Shown here: positions 1-10,995 of the stretch, piece after piece
Position numbering within the stretch: position 1 is the first letter of the stretch
How the letters are laid out: each line of letters opens with the position of its first letter
Assembly (NCBI GenBank): GCA_902806595.1
Contig: CADCXC010000005.1
Location: 2,790,001-2,854,000, forward strand
Source: Pyrenopolyporus hunteri
Lineage: Eukaryota > Ascomycota > Sordariomycetes > Xylariales > Hypoxylaceae
Reading direction: 5' to 3'
Length of the DNA stretch: 64,000 nucleotides
Made by a program: the position numbers and the translations under genes
Notes under the pieces: generated by a model
Databases searched by the model: none
Seen by the model: the letters and a program-made list of their open reading frames with translations, nothing else
What the model was told of the DNA's origin: nothing

Positions 1-663
1 TAGGTATAGGTACCTATCTAGCAGCCCTAGTTAGGTAATGGCTACTGGCCGAGTCGGTGTATCCCCTATCTCCGTTGAATCTAGGTAGCTCGCGTTAAAT
101 ATGATATGGCGACTAAGTGGGCGAGGGTTTCTTGAAGGACGCAATCGGAGATAGCTGCACAAATTCCGAGTAGAAAGACGCATCTTCGTCGCAGAGAAGT
201 GCGTGCTTGATAATCAATTATGTCGGCGATTATAGGCGGAAATATCTTCCTGCCTTATATGTAATAAATGTATTTATAGGTATGTATAGGATATTCTCAA
301 TAACGTCGTGTCGATAAGGTATATGTAGGTACCTAGGTAGGATGTATAAATAGCGTGGTGCCTCTTCGCCCTTTCCTCCTCCGTGCCCAGAGTGCATTTA
401 TCCATTCAGTTGTCTACTAGGTACCTACCTACATACCTGCCCTGCTTACAGTCTCTACCAACTCGGTATCCTGGTACTCACCTAGGTACTTGTCCTAGCC
501 CGTAGCGAAAGCGAGCAGCGAACCATCTTTTTATCTTGCAGACAAGGGAAGCTGCGTGGGTAGGTTCCGTAGCGATCCACCTGAGGCTAGTGAAGTAGGT
601 ACCCTCTTTAGTTCTTTTTAACGCCTTTTCCATCCGAGCCTTTTTTCTTTCCTCCGATCAATT
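1..663. other. Intergenic / promoter side of the aldo-keto reductase
   Basis: No convincing coding region. The stretch holds several short arrays of the local GGTACC/CCTAGG palindromic repeat (near 8-16, 327-345 and 417-440). A pyrimidine-rich tract runs from about 600 to 660 just before the first in-frame ATG of the next gene, as is common near fungal transcription starts. Confidence 0.5.
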
Positions 664-1970
664 ATGACCTCGAACTTCCACCTAACTAAGTTCCGATCCG
701 TACTCAGTAAAGCAAGCCCTACTCCTCTCTCCGGCCCTCGCCTCTACCATCAGCATCCCACCGCGGTGTTCTTACCGAAGCGTTCTCGACACCTTAAGCC
801 GACTGTTCCTCCTCCTCATAGAACCATGGCCACCTATACCATCAAATCCTCCTTCAAACTGAACAGCGGCTACGAAATCCCTCTTTTGGGATTCGGGGTG
901 AGTGCTTTATATTCCAGTGGCCTATATCATCGTCCATCGTGGCATTGACACTGTTTAGGTATACCAAACGTGAGTTTAGCGTGACCCGGCCAATTTGTTA
1001 GGGGTTCGTATTCATGTATTTGATCTAACCGCCAAACTTGCAGCCCCCCGGAAGAAACCGAGAAATGCTGCGTGGAGGCATTCAACGCCGGTTATCGTCA
1101 CGTTGATTCGGCCGTCTTTTACCGAAACGAAGCTGCGGTTGGCAGTGCCATTCGGGCTAGCGGGTTGCCACGATCAGAGGTCTATTTCACAACCAAAATC
1201 CCGCCCCAGCTAATGTCCTACGCCGCTGCCAAGGCACAGGTCGATAAGAGCCTGAAAGACTCTGGCCTCGACTACATCGATCTTATGCTTATTCACGCAC
1301 CATATGGCGGCTCAGCTGCGAGGAAAGGAACCTGGAAAGCGCTCGTGGAAGCCGTTGAAGAGGGCAAGAGTATGTGTTCACGATATCGTCCCCAACCCCC
1401 CTATCCCCCTCCCCCCGCCAGGCTATATGCTCATAAGGGGTGGGTTTATGGCTCACAGGTAACCTGGGAAATACTGTAAGAAATCCTTACTGATAACGCC
1501 TAGTTCGATCTATCGGCATTAGCAACTACGGCGTTCACCATCTAGATGAGTTAGAAAAGCATATTGCAGAGCTCGAGGCTGAGCGAGGCGGGAAGGGCAA
1601 GGGGGGCGTCATTTCGGTTGGCCAATGGGAGATTCATCCGTGGTGCCCTCGCAAGGATATCGTTGACTGGTGCGCCAAGCGAAATATCGCTATCGAGGCC
1701 TATTGTCCCGTTGTGCGAGGCCAGAAATTCGGAGAGAAGGTTCTGGTCGACCTCGCGGAGAAGTATGGCAAGACACAAGCTCAAATCTTGATTCGGTGGA
1801 GTTTACAGAAGGGCTACCTCCCACTCCCCAAAAGCGTCACGCCTTCCAGAATTAGGGAGAACGCTGCGATCTATGACTTCGATATCTCAAAGGAAGACAT
1901 GGGCCTATTGGACCTCGACGTATATGAACCCATAGCCTGGGACCCTCCAAAAAGCCGTTTGGAGGACTAA
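664..1970 (+). CDS. Aldo/keto reductase (AKR family), 4 exons
   Basis: NAD(P)H-dependent carbonyl reductase of the AKR superfamily. Exons read as 664-897, 959-969, 1044-1369 and 1504-1970; exon 2 is an 11-nt micro-exon that restores the family sequence GFGVYQTPPEE, and all phases agree. Counted from the ATG at 826 the protein has 291 residues and the full catalytic tetrad is visible: D49 and Y54 (HVDSAVFY), K79 (YFTTKIP) and H112 (LMLIHAPYGG). The motif RSIGISNYGVHHLDEL begins exon 4. The first ATG, at 664, is in frame and would add 54 residues rich in Ser, Arg, Pro and His with almost no acidic residues, resembling a mitochondrial presequence; family homology begins only at 826. The gene converges on the GH13 gene, with 242 bp between stop codons. 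The family is certain; the substrate cannot be told from sequence. Confidence 0.9.
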
Positions 1971-2212
1971 GCGCCACGACAAACGCCAGAAGCCTGCAGA
2001 GCGGGAATTTAGTATACAACTTTAGCCAATTCTATCTCCTCGTTTCTCCCGTGCCCCATTATGAAAGAGGGTTTATGTCTAGGGATCTACTGATAAGTGG
2101 TGAGTGCCCATTTAGGCGTTACCAACTGTATCGTCAATTTGGTCAACTTTGCTATATGAGTTTCGGCCTATGCCACACTTAATCATAGACAGGTAAACTT
2201 CAACTCGGAGGC

Positions 2213-4526
2213 CTATTTACACCTCCCCAAGATGCCCTCCCAGGGCTTCAATGGTACGCTAGATTTCTGTGGTTTGTCCGGAATACCTTTGTAGTAGTTG
2301 CTGCAGATCCAGAATTCGACCTCATAACCCTGGGGTATCGTCCACTCTAGTTGTTCTTTGGAGAAGTTGAGGACGACAAGCTGACGCTCCCCTTTTGCGC
2401 TCTTACGAAAATATGCAAAGACTTTCGGATGTTCGGGCGACATCTCCTGGAAATCTCCGTAGACAAAAACATCCGCATAGTCTTTCCTCCGTTTCAGCGC
2501 GTTTTGCCAGAACTGCCAGACCGACAACTCATCAGGGTCGTCTGCGCTGGTCTGAGCCTCGACATTCACCGTTTGGTAGTCGTCCATGATTCGCATCCAT
2601 GGCTTGGTACCCGGATCACAGAAACCAGCATTCTCCCCCGCGGTCCACTGCATTGGAGTTCGAGCATGGTCGCGCGCTTTCATATCGATGACTTTCCGGC
2701 AATGGACGAGTTTGTCCTTGTCATCTGCGTATAACTGCTGGCACTTCTTCCAGTAATTGATAGTCTCGATATCTTTGAATTCAGCAATGTCCCAGGTCGT
2801 GGGAGCGTTACGCATGCCGATCTCCTCGCCCTGGTAAACGAAAAGTGTACCGCCGAGAGTGGTCTGCATGAGTGCAAGAAGCTTGGCACCCTTGTCCCTC
2901 CATTCGTCGCCATCATCAGTGTATCGTGAGACTGACCTTGGATTATCATGGTTCTCGATGAACACCGAGTTCCAGCCATCATTTTCAATCATAATTCGTT
3001 GCCACTTAGTGATGATTGATTTCATCTCTTTGACATCCCAAGGCTTGAGGGCCATCCTCACATTCGGCTTGTCGATATCCACCAGGTCAAAGATGAAGAT
3101 CATTCTCAACTCCCCTGAATTAGCCCCAACGCTACGTAGGATTTCCTCCTCATCGCTAACGCCGGGCATTTCGCCAACCGTAATAGTATCATACTTGCTC
3201 AAAACTTCACGATGCATCTCCCTTAAGAATTCATGCAGCCTGGGTCCGTTAATAAAGTACTTCCCGCCAGGTTGATACCTGTGTCCTGGATCGAGGACTA
3301 TGTCGGCGTCTGGATAATCGGTCGCTTTAGATATTAGATTGATGACGTCCATTCGGAAACCGCACGCGCCTCGGGCCACTACGACAAGGTTAACACACTA
3401 CCGTCCACGACCTATACACTATGAGCTCATTAGATAGCCGTTCTGTCCGTCTCGCATTCCTTACCCTAATATCTCAAAAGGAGAGGATGGAATGGGCGTA
3501 CCAGGAAAAGGGTTGCGAATTATCTAAGGAAAAAAGAGCTACACCTACTCCAAAAATGCATCACGTCCCAGACAGCTGCCCTAACTTCGGGGTTCTCCCA
3601 GTTCAAGTCCGGCTGCTCTGGCGTGAAAAGGCTGAGATAATATTCACCAGTCTTCTCATCATATGTCCAAGCCGAGTTAGCTTCACCTAAGATCTGCGCC
3701 CAGTTGTTCGGTGGCTCTGGTGTACCATCTGCACCAACTCTCTTCGGCTTCTTCCATATGTACCAATTGCGCTTGGGGTTGTCGATGCTCGCGCGGCTCT
3801 CAAGGAACCAGGGGTGTTCATTACTGGTGTGATTGACGACCAGATCCATCATAAGCTTCATGCCACGCTTCTTGAGCTCGGAAATTAGTTCGTCCACATC
3901 CTCCAGAGTCCCGTACCGCGAGTCGATCTGCTTGTAATCGGCGATGTCGTAGCCCATATCAGCCTGTGGTGATTTGAGGATAGGCGAAGACCAGACCACA
4001 TCAACGCCCAACGACTTTAGGTAGTCTAGCCGCGAAGTAATGCCCCTAACGGTACCCCATCCTGACGTTACCCCTGGCTTTCACCACCCGATCGCGTAGA
4101 TTAATAAAAATCTAATAAAAAGGTTTCAGGTTTCGTACCTACCTGACACTGGAAGCTTGCGGGATAGATTTGGTAGACCACTAGCAGTCGAGTCAGTCAC
4201 TGTTTTAATAAGAGCAACATATTGTGTCGTAGTCCCGGATATACAAAGATATATCCGGTTCATAGGTATAGGTACCGGCGTATAACCGCGCCTCCTGGCA
4301 CCATCTTAGATTAGTGACATCCTCCTTTCTCGATCGATCTATTTCCCGTATGTTGTACTATCTAACATCTATCCACAGCTCCGAGCTGAAGAATTAGATG
4401 ACTATCTAGATGCAGATGCATAAACACCTCATATTTGAAATATGTCTTAGAGCTGGGTAGTTTGATGGACGTACCGGCTTCCTTCCACCACTTGGGTGTT
4501 GAATAAGACGAATTTTCCGTTGCCAT
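2213..4526 (-). CDS. GH13 alpha-glucosidase, isomaltase/maltase type, 4 exons
   Basis: Cytosolic-type alpha-glucosidase that releases glucose from the non-reducing end of short alpha-glucans. Exons read 4526-4475, 4180-4143, 4077-3549 and 3378-2213, giving 594 residues, the normal length for fungal GH13 maltases; no signal peptide is seen. The conserved regions are present: DLVVNHTS (I), GFRMDVINLI with nucleophile D217 (II), TVGEMPG with acid/base E276 (III) and FIENHD with D351 (IV). The residue after the nucleophile is Val (V218). In yeast enzymes Val there goes with isomaltase and Thr with maltase, so alpha-1,6 activity is a fair prediction. Odd point: the short loop after YPASF, normally DSNGDG and metal binding, reads CQPGVTSG at the exon 2/3 junction. 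The acceptor there is weak (AAAG), and I could not find a splice that restores the usual loop. Intron 1 is long at 294 nt. Confidence 0.93.
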
Positions 4527-5103
4527 TTTTTTTTTCTTTGGGAGGGGGGTCGTCCTCAGGTCGGTTCTTGGGTCTCTGGCGACTATATCTAGTCCTCCTC
4601 GGGAGAAGAAGTTTCTTCGCTTAGCCGGGAATGAGGCATACTTAAACCTGGTCCAGATTGGGCATCGATTCTTTCTCCCTCACGTCCATGGAGTGACGTC
4701 GAGCCGCACCCTATGGTTGAGATCGACGTTTATGCTACGGATTCCCACATAAAAGTAAGCAATTGGTTTGCTTAATCCAGCCTACGATAAGTTATGTGCC
4801 AACTATTGGCAATAACTGGGCTGTGAGCGTCGTGTACCATACATGTCCTAAAATTGGATTCCCAGTTGGAGACGAAATACCCCTCTTCTGAATAAACATC
4901 AGCGGACGTATACAGGGTCGTATGGTGTAAATATGCCTGCAAACTCAGAAAATGACGTTATCTGCACTGGAGTTAGTATGTATGTAATGTATTCAATGGA
5001 ATCCTCGGTGTGCGGGATTCAACTGTATGTATTTGTATCTGGCGTTCTCTAGCTATCGGAAATAGGGGTAGATACAGCACTAAAGGCGACAATAACACAA
5101 GCC
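4527..5103. other. Intergenic: promoter of GH13 gene and 3' side of EamA transporter
   Basis: No coding region seen. It serves as upstream region of the minus-strand alpha-glucosidase. A short poly-T/G-run (4527-4549 on the plus strand, giving a C-run then A-run on the gene strand) lies directly upstream of that ATG. Confidence 0.4.
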
Positions 5104-6675
5104 CTAACGGTTCTCAGCGGAAGCGTCGGCCCTTAAGAGGCTCCGCTCCTCGTCGATGGCCGGGGCTTTTTGGTTAGTTACCGTCTTATTTTTCTGCAAG
5201 CTGACCCATATGGCAGATCCGATGATCAATGCGCTGCCGAAGAGGCTCTCAGCCGGAGGGGTTGTGCCCCAGACTACTCGTTCGAGAATGAGAGCAAAAA
5301 CCATTTGTGTATACTACATTTATCTATTAGTTTTTGTTGACGATTGCGTAGAGGTTGCCCGTGCCCGTATGTAGCGCTAACTTACTATGAGATTCGTTGC
5401 TCTACCCGCCTTCTCCCTCTGCAAGCCCTCTGTTAACAGGAATTGCAACAGGAACCCCGCAACACCTATAGCTACTAGTAGCGTCCTACGGGCGTGTATG
5501 TTAGTGGTAATGGCCGAGGGAGTAGAATGTGGAAATCACATCATACCATTGTATGGCATTCTGGGGAATCTCAAAACGCAGGTCCGGGACGACGAGGATA
5601 ATTATGAAGGAACCGACTGTCGCAATAACGGCAAAGTAGTTGACACTCACGAGCGAGTGTGCGCGCTTCCCGATAACTCGGATGGTGGAATACGCAGCAG
5701 CAGCGCCGAATGTGCCAATGACGGCTAGGAGAACAGCCAGTGCACGTTCAGCTGGCGTTGCGGGCACCGAAGGTACTATACCTCTAGGTTGATCGGCCGC
5801 GAACAGCCTCGTTCCGTTGACGCCCGGCTGTTCTTCCGTATGGCGCGGGAACAGAAACGTCGGCCGAGCGATGAAGAGGACGCCGGCAAAAGCTATAAGG
5901 CCTGCTATCGCTTCCCTCACCGTGAAAGGTTCCTAAGATAACAAGGGAGTTAGATGAGGAGGGGACGCACCAATCATATCGCTATGTTTGCTTGCCCTAC
6001 TTACCCTAAGCGCTATAAAACAAATAAGAGCGGTCATGGTCGGAACGAGGAAAGAGATGACGGTGGCATCGGATATGTTTAGGTACGAGAGCGAGTCTTG
6101 TTGAATGTGTTAGTTTCGTCTGGCCACTGCAGGAACCAGAGGAGCAAGATCGAACTTACAGTACGAACAGAAAAGGCCTGTGAAGCCGGCCAGTCCCCGC
6201 AGAAGCAGGAGACCTCTAATATCGCGACGCCCCAGTGGGAAGTCGGGGACGTTTTTATACCACATGTACAAGGAGCCCAATATTGCGGTGGCAAGCATAC
6301 GGACGAAGATAATCTGCAAGGCGTGGAACTTTTTCTCAAAGCCCGTCTCGAGCAGACGTGTCGTCATCGTCATCTAACCGAGTCATCAATACCAACCATC
6401 GAATCGACGAAGATGGGTTTACGTACTAACGATGCGAAAACCTGAGCAAGAAACACGAAGAAGAGGCCTATATTCCTCTCATAAAATCCCTTCAAGCTCT
6501 GCCAAATCACCCCGCGGTGCGTATCAGTGGGCTTTGCAGAGTCGTCCGCTTCACTAACAAGCGGTGGGGTCAGATTCTCGTCCCCATGACCGTCACCTTC
6601 AACCCGCGATGATTGAAGAGGAGTATTGGGGCTTCTTGCGGATTCCCGTACCGCGTCCACCGATCCGTATGACAT
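5104..6675 (-). CDS. EamA/DMT-superfamily membrane transporter, 6 exons
   Basis: Multi-pass transporter of the drug/metabolite superfamily (EamA, formerly DUF6). Exons read 6675-6427, 6373-6160, 6096-6005, 5932-5547, 5485-5386 and 5313-5104, all with GT-AG introns of 53-72 nt and agreeing phases, giving 416 residues. A hydrophilic N-terminus of about 65 residues (start MSYGSVDAVRESARS) is followed by roughly ten hydrophobic helices in two EamA repeats: the first begins at NIGLFFVFLAQVFASLM and includes SYLNISDATVISFLVP, the second includes VLFIARPTFLFP and later ERVVWGTTPP. I chose the ATG at 6675 because no other ATG lies in frame between it and the upstream stop. Its promoter lies only 243 bp from the edge of the giant AT-rich element. 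The transported substrate is not predictable; fungal relatives are mostly uncharacterised. Confidence 0.88.
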
Positions 6676-6918
6676 CCTACTAGCCGACAAGGAAAAGAAT
6701 TTCGCGAGGAGCAAAAAAAAAAATAAAAATAAAAAAATAGGTAGTATTTTAGTTGACTTTTCACCTTTAGATCGAGGTAATGAGTTGTATGTGAAGGTAG
6801 GTACCTAGGTACCTAGCGCTTTCAAGGTACCTGGGAGAAGTACTTCGTTAGGTATCTTCCCCAGTCTCGGCTTCGGCTTCGGCCCGCTTCGGTTCCCGAG
6901 CTTCACTCACCTCGTCTT

Positions 6919-7014
6919 ACGTACGCACGCCGGACCGTAAGAAGATTTTCCGCCAAACCGTTAAATCGAAAAATTTCTAGATGTCAGACCCACTTTTTAG
7001 CTGTAGTCACGTGA
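6919..7014 (+). repeat. Left terminal inverted repeat of the giant element
   Basis: Begins ACGTACGCACGCCGGACC and aligns without gaps to the reverse complement of 34446-34541 at about 85% identity. Shared blocks include AAACCGTTAA, AATTTC, and CAGACCCACTTTTTAG. Most differences are transitions, as expected from RIP after the two ends diverged. AT-rich DNA starts immediately inside. Confidence 0.9.
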
Positions 7015-7519
7015 AAACCATAAAAAACTATAAGGCATATACCATTAAATTATATAATTATTTAATTAAATAATAAATTTATAATATAATTAAAAATAAT
7101 AATAAATTTATTTTTATAAATTAAATAAATTATAATAAAAAAATTATTATAAATATATAATATTAAATAAATAAAAAATTATTAATAAATAATCGAAATA
7201 AAATTATACGATTATATAATAAAGGGTAAAAAAATAAAAAAAATTAATTAAATTATATATATTTAAAAATTATAAATAAATTAATTTTATATTAATTAAT
7301 ATTTATATTTTTTTTAAAAATTTATATTTTAAATTTTTATTATATAAAATAACGAAATATTTAATAAAAATATATTTACCGTTATTATCGTTACGATAAA
7401 TATTTTAATATAAAATTATATTATTATATACGATTTTTAAAAAATAATAAATTATCGATAATATAATGTAAAATAATTTCGTTATTTTATTTTAATATAT
7501 ATAAATTTTATAATTTTTT

Positions 7520-7798
7520 TTATTATAATTTAATGTAATTAATTTAATTTTATTAAATAATCGATATTAAAATTTCGATTAATTACGTAATTAAAATTTA
7601 TATATAAAACCGCGATTTAATTTTAATATAACGTATAATATTAAAAATTAAAAATTAAATTTTATTAATATTATAAAAAAAAAAAAATTAAATTACGATT
7701 TTATATATAAATTTTAACGACGTAATTAATTAAAACTTTAATATTTATTATTTAATAAAATTAATTTAATCGTATTAAATTATAATAATTTAAAAATT
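7520..7798. mobile_element. 279-bp MITE-like inverted-repeat element (family A)
   Basis: Two arms of about 100 bp, 7520-7618 and 7683-7798, are inverted copies of each other, both starting TTATTATAATTTAAT at the outside and carrying AAAACCGCGATTTAA or its decayed form inside. The core of about 65 bp contains an A-run of 13. The arms are the same family as the ends of the 2.4-kb element at 10996-13395, so this looks like its short non-autonomous relative. Confidence 0.65.
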
Positions 7799-9170
7799 TA
7801 TACGTTTCGTTATATTTTTAATCGAATTATTTTAACTTTTAAAATTTTATAATATATAATAAAAATTTTAATATTACGAAATAAATAAATAATAAATAAA
7901 TATAAATAAAAATATAATAAAATAAATAATTATTTAAATATATTATATATATAATAATATTTACGTATAATATTAAATATTAATAATTAATTTTTTACGT
8001 TTAAATTTTTAAATTTAATTAATTATATTAAATAATTAAATTTTAATATTTTTAATTATTTTAAAAACGAAAATTAAAATCGATATCGATTTTTCGATTT
8101 AAATAAATATTAAAAATAATTTAAAAATAATTTTAAATATATTATTTATTTATACGCGTTTTTTTACGTTTATAATAATTAAATTAATTATTTAATATAT
8201 ATTAATAAAATAATATATATTATATTAATAAAAATATTTATTACTATTATTATTATAATAATATTTAACGTAAACATCGTAAAAATAATTAAATAAAACG
8301 ATATAATATTAAAAAAATTTTTAATTTATTTTATAATTTACGTAAATATATTTTAAAAATAAAACGATATTAATAATTATTACGTAAACGATTATAAATA
8401 ATTAAAAATCGTATTCGATAATAAAAATATATATAAATTAATTTACTTTCGAAATTATTAATTAACGATTAAAATTATATTAATTTTAACTTTCGATATC
8501 GATAATTTCGATTATAATTATAATTATTAAAAATAATAATTTATTTTAATTTAAGTTAATAATAAATATTATTAATTAATTAAAAAAATAAAAAAACGTA
8601 AAATTAATTTTATTTATTAATTTCGAATTATTTTTATTATTAATTTATTTATAAAGATTTTTTTAATTTTTATTAAAATTTAAATAATATAATCGATTAA
8701 AATAACGTTATCGATTATTTTCGATCGTTTATTATTATCGCCGATATAATAAATAATTAATTATATAAATTTTAAAAAAAAGTTTTTTTTTTTTTAAATT
8801 TTAATTAAAAAATTTCACTTAATTTTAATTAAAATTTTATTTAATGTTAATAAAATTAACCGCTTTCGATTTAATTATTATAAAAATAATAAATTAATCG
8901 TTTTATTTAAAAATAATAATATTAATATATTATTATTAAAAATAAATATTTCGTAATAAATTTATTTATTATTTATTTAATTTATTTAAAAATATTTTAA
9001 AAATAAATATAATAAAATTTTTAAATTTTATTAATTTAATTTAACGTAACGATATTAAAAAATATATAATATATTTAATCGAAATTTCGAAATATAAAAA
9101 TCAAATATTTAAAATTATAAAATAAAATTAATACGTAAATATTTTAAAAAAAATAAAATATAAAAAAATT

Positions 9171-9265
9171 ATTATAAAAAACGTAAATTATTATAAAAAA
9201 TATAAATTATTATAAAAAATGTAAGTTTATATAAAAAATATAAAATATTATAAAAAATACATTTA
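9171..9265. repeat. Short tandem repeat, about 20-bp unit
   Basis: About five copies of a unit like ATTATAAAAAAYGTAAATT. It is degraded and lies in the fully AT-rich left part of the giant element. Confidence 0.5.
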
Positions 9266-10995
9266 TTTATATTTTAAAATATATTAACGAATAAATTTCG
9301 AATAAATTTTTATTAATATTAATTAAATTATTATTTTTAAAATATTTTTAAAAAAAAAATTATCGAATATAACTTATTTTTAAATTAAAAAAATAAAATT
9401 AAAAAGTTTATTAATTTAAATAATAATTATAATTAATAAATTTTAATATTATTTTTTAATTATTTAATAAATATTTAATTATTTAATAAATATTTAATTA
9501 TTTATCGATTTATTTCGTAAATATTTATATTTATACATTAATTTATTTAAAATAAATATTTAAATATTTATTAATCGTATTCGATTTAATTATATATTTT
9601 AATAAAAAGTTTTAAATTATTAATTATTTATTTACTTTAATATTTAATGTAATGTTAAATAAATGTAAGAAAATAAAAATAAAAATAATCGAAAACGAAA
9701 AAATTACGGTTAAAAATATTATAAATTTAATATAAAAAAAAATTAATAAAATTTTTAAATATATTACGAGTCGCGTTATAATATTTACGAAATAATAACT
9801 TTATTTAAATTATACGAATAATAATATAAATGAAAATAATATTATTTTTAAAAAGTATTATTTTAATAAAAATTATTATTTAAATAAAAAATTAATTTAA
9901 TCGATTTATAAACTTTAAATAATATTAATAATATTATTTTATATAATAATTTTATAATAATTTAATTACGTTTTTAATTAATTACCCGTTTAAATATTAT
10001 ATAATATAAATAATATTCGATAAAAAAATATATACGTTTAATAATATATAATAATTTAAACGTATATATAAACCTTTAAAAAAAAAAATAATAAAAAAAA
10101 AAAACAAAACGTTTATTTCGTTTTAATATAAAATAACTTATTAATAATTATTTTATTATAATTTTAATAATGTAAATATTAACATTATTACGTTTTTATA
10201 TCGTTTATTATTATTAATTTTTTTTTAAATTTAAATAATTTTTTTATATAATAATTAAATTAAAAAATTTACCGTATTTATTAAATTTAATTTATAATTA
10301 ACGTTTTTTTATTAATTAACTTTACCCGTAAAAATATATTATTTAAATCTATTCGTTAATAAAATTTAACTTATTTTTATTTTTAAATAATTTAAATATT
10401 TATTTTTTTTAAAGATATTATTTTCGCGTTATTTATTATAAAAAACGCGAAAAACGATAAAAAAATAATAAATAATATATTCGTAAATTTAACCATTAAT
10501 AATATAATAATAAATAACGAAAAATTAAATAAAAAAACGATATAATTAACTCGTTTTTTTTTAAATCGATAAACGATTTTAATAAAATATATTATCTTTT
10601 AAATTTTTAAATTAAAGTAATAATATTCGAATAATTTATTTTAAAAACGTATTTAATTAATTATATTAAATATATATTAAAATATTCGTTTTAAAATTAT
10701 TTATTTTTTATTAATTAATAATATTATTTCGATTTATATTAATATTAAAATTATTTCATTTTATTTATTTTTTTCGATGACGTTAATAAAAAATCGAAAT
10801 TTTCGAACGATATTTTTCGATATCGAACGAAAAAATTATTAATATATTATCGAATAACGACGTTTTAAATATATTTTTTTTACTTATATTTAATTAAAAT
10901 ATATCGAAAAATTACCATTTTATAATAAACGAATAATTAAAATAATATCGATAAAAATAAAAATAAACGTAATTTTTATTAATGTAATATTACGA

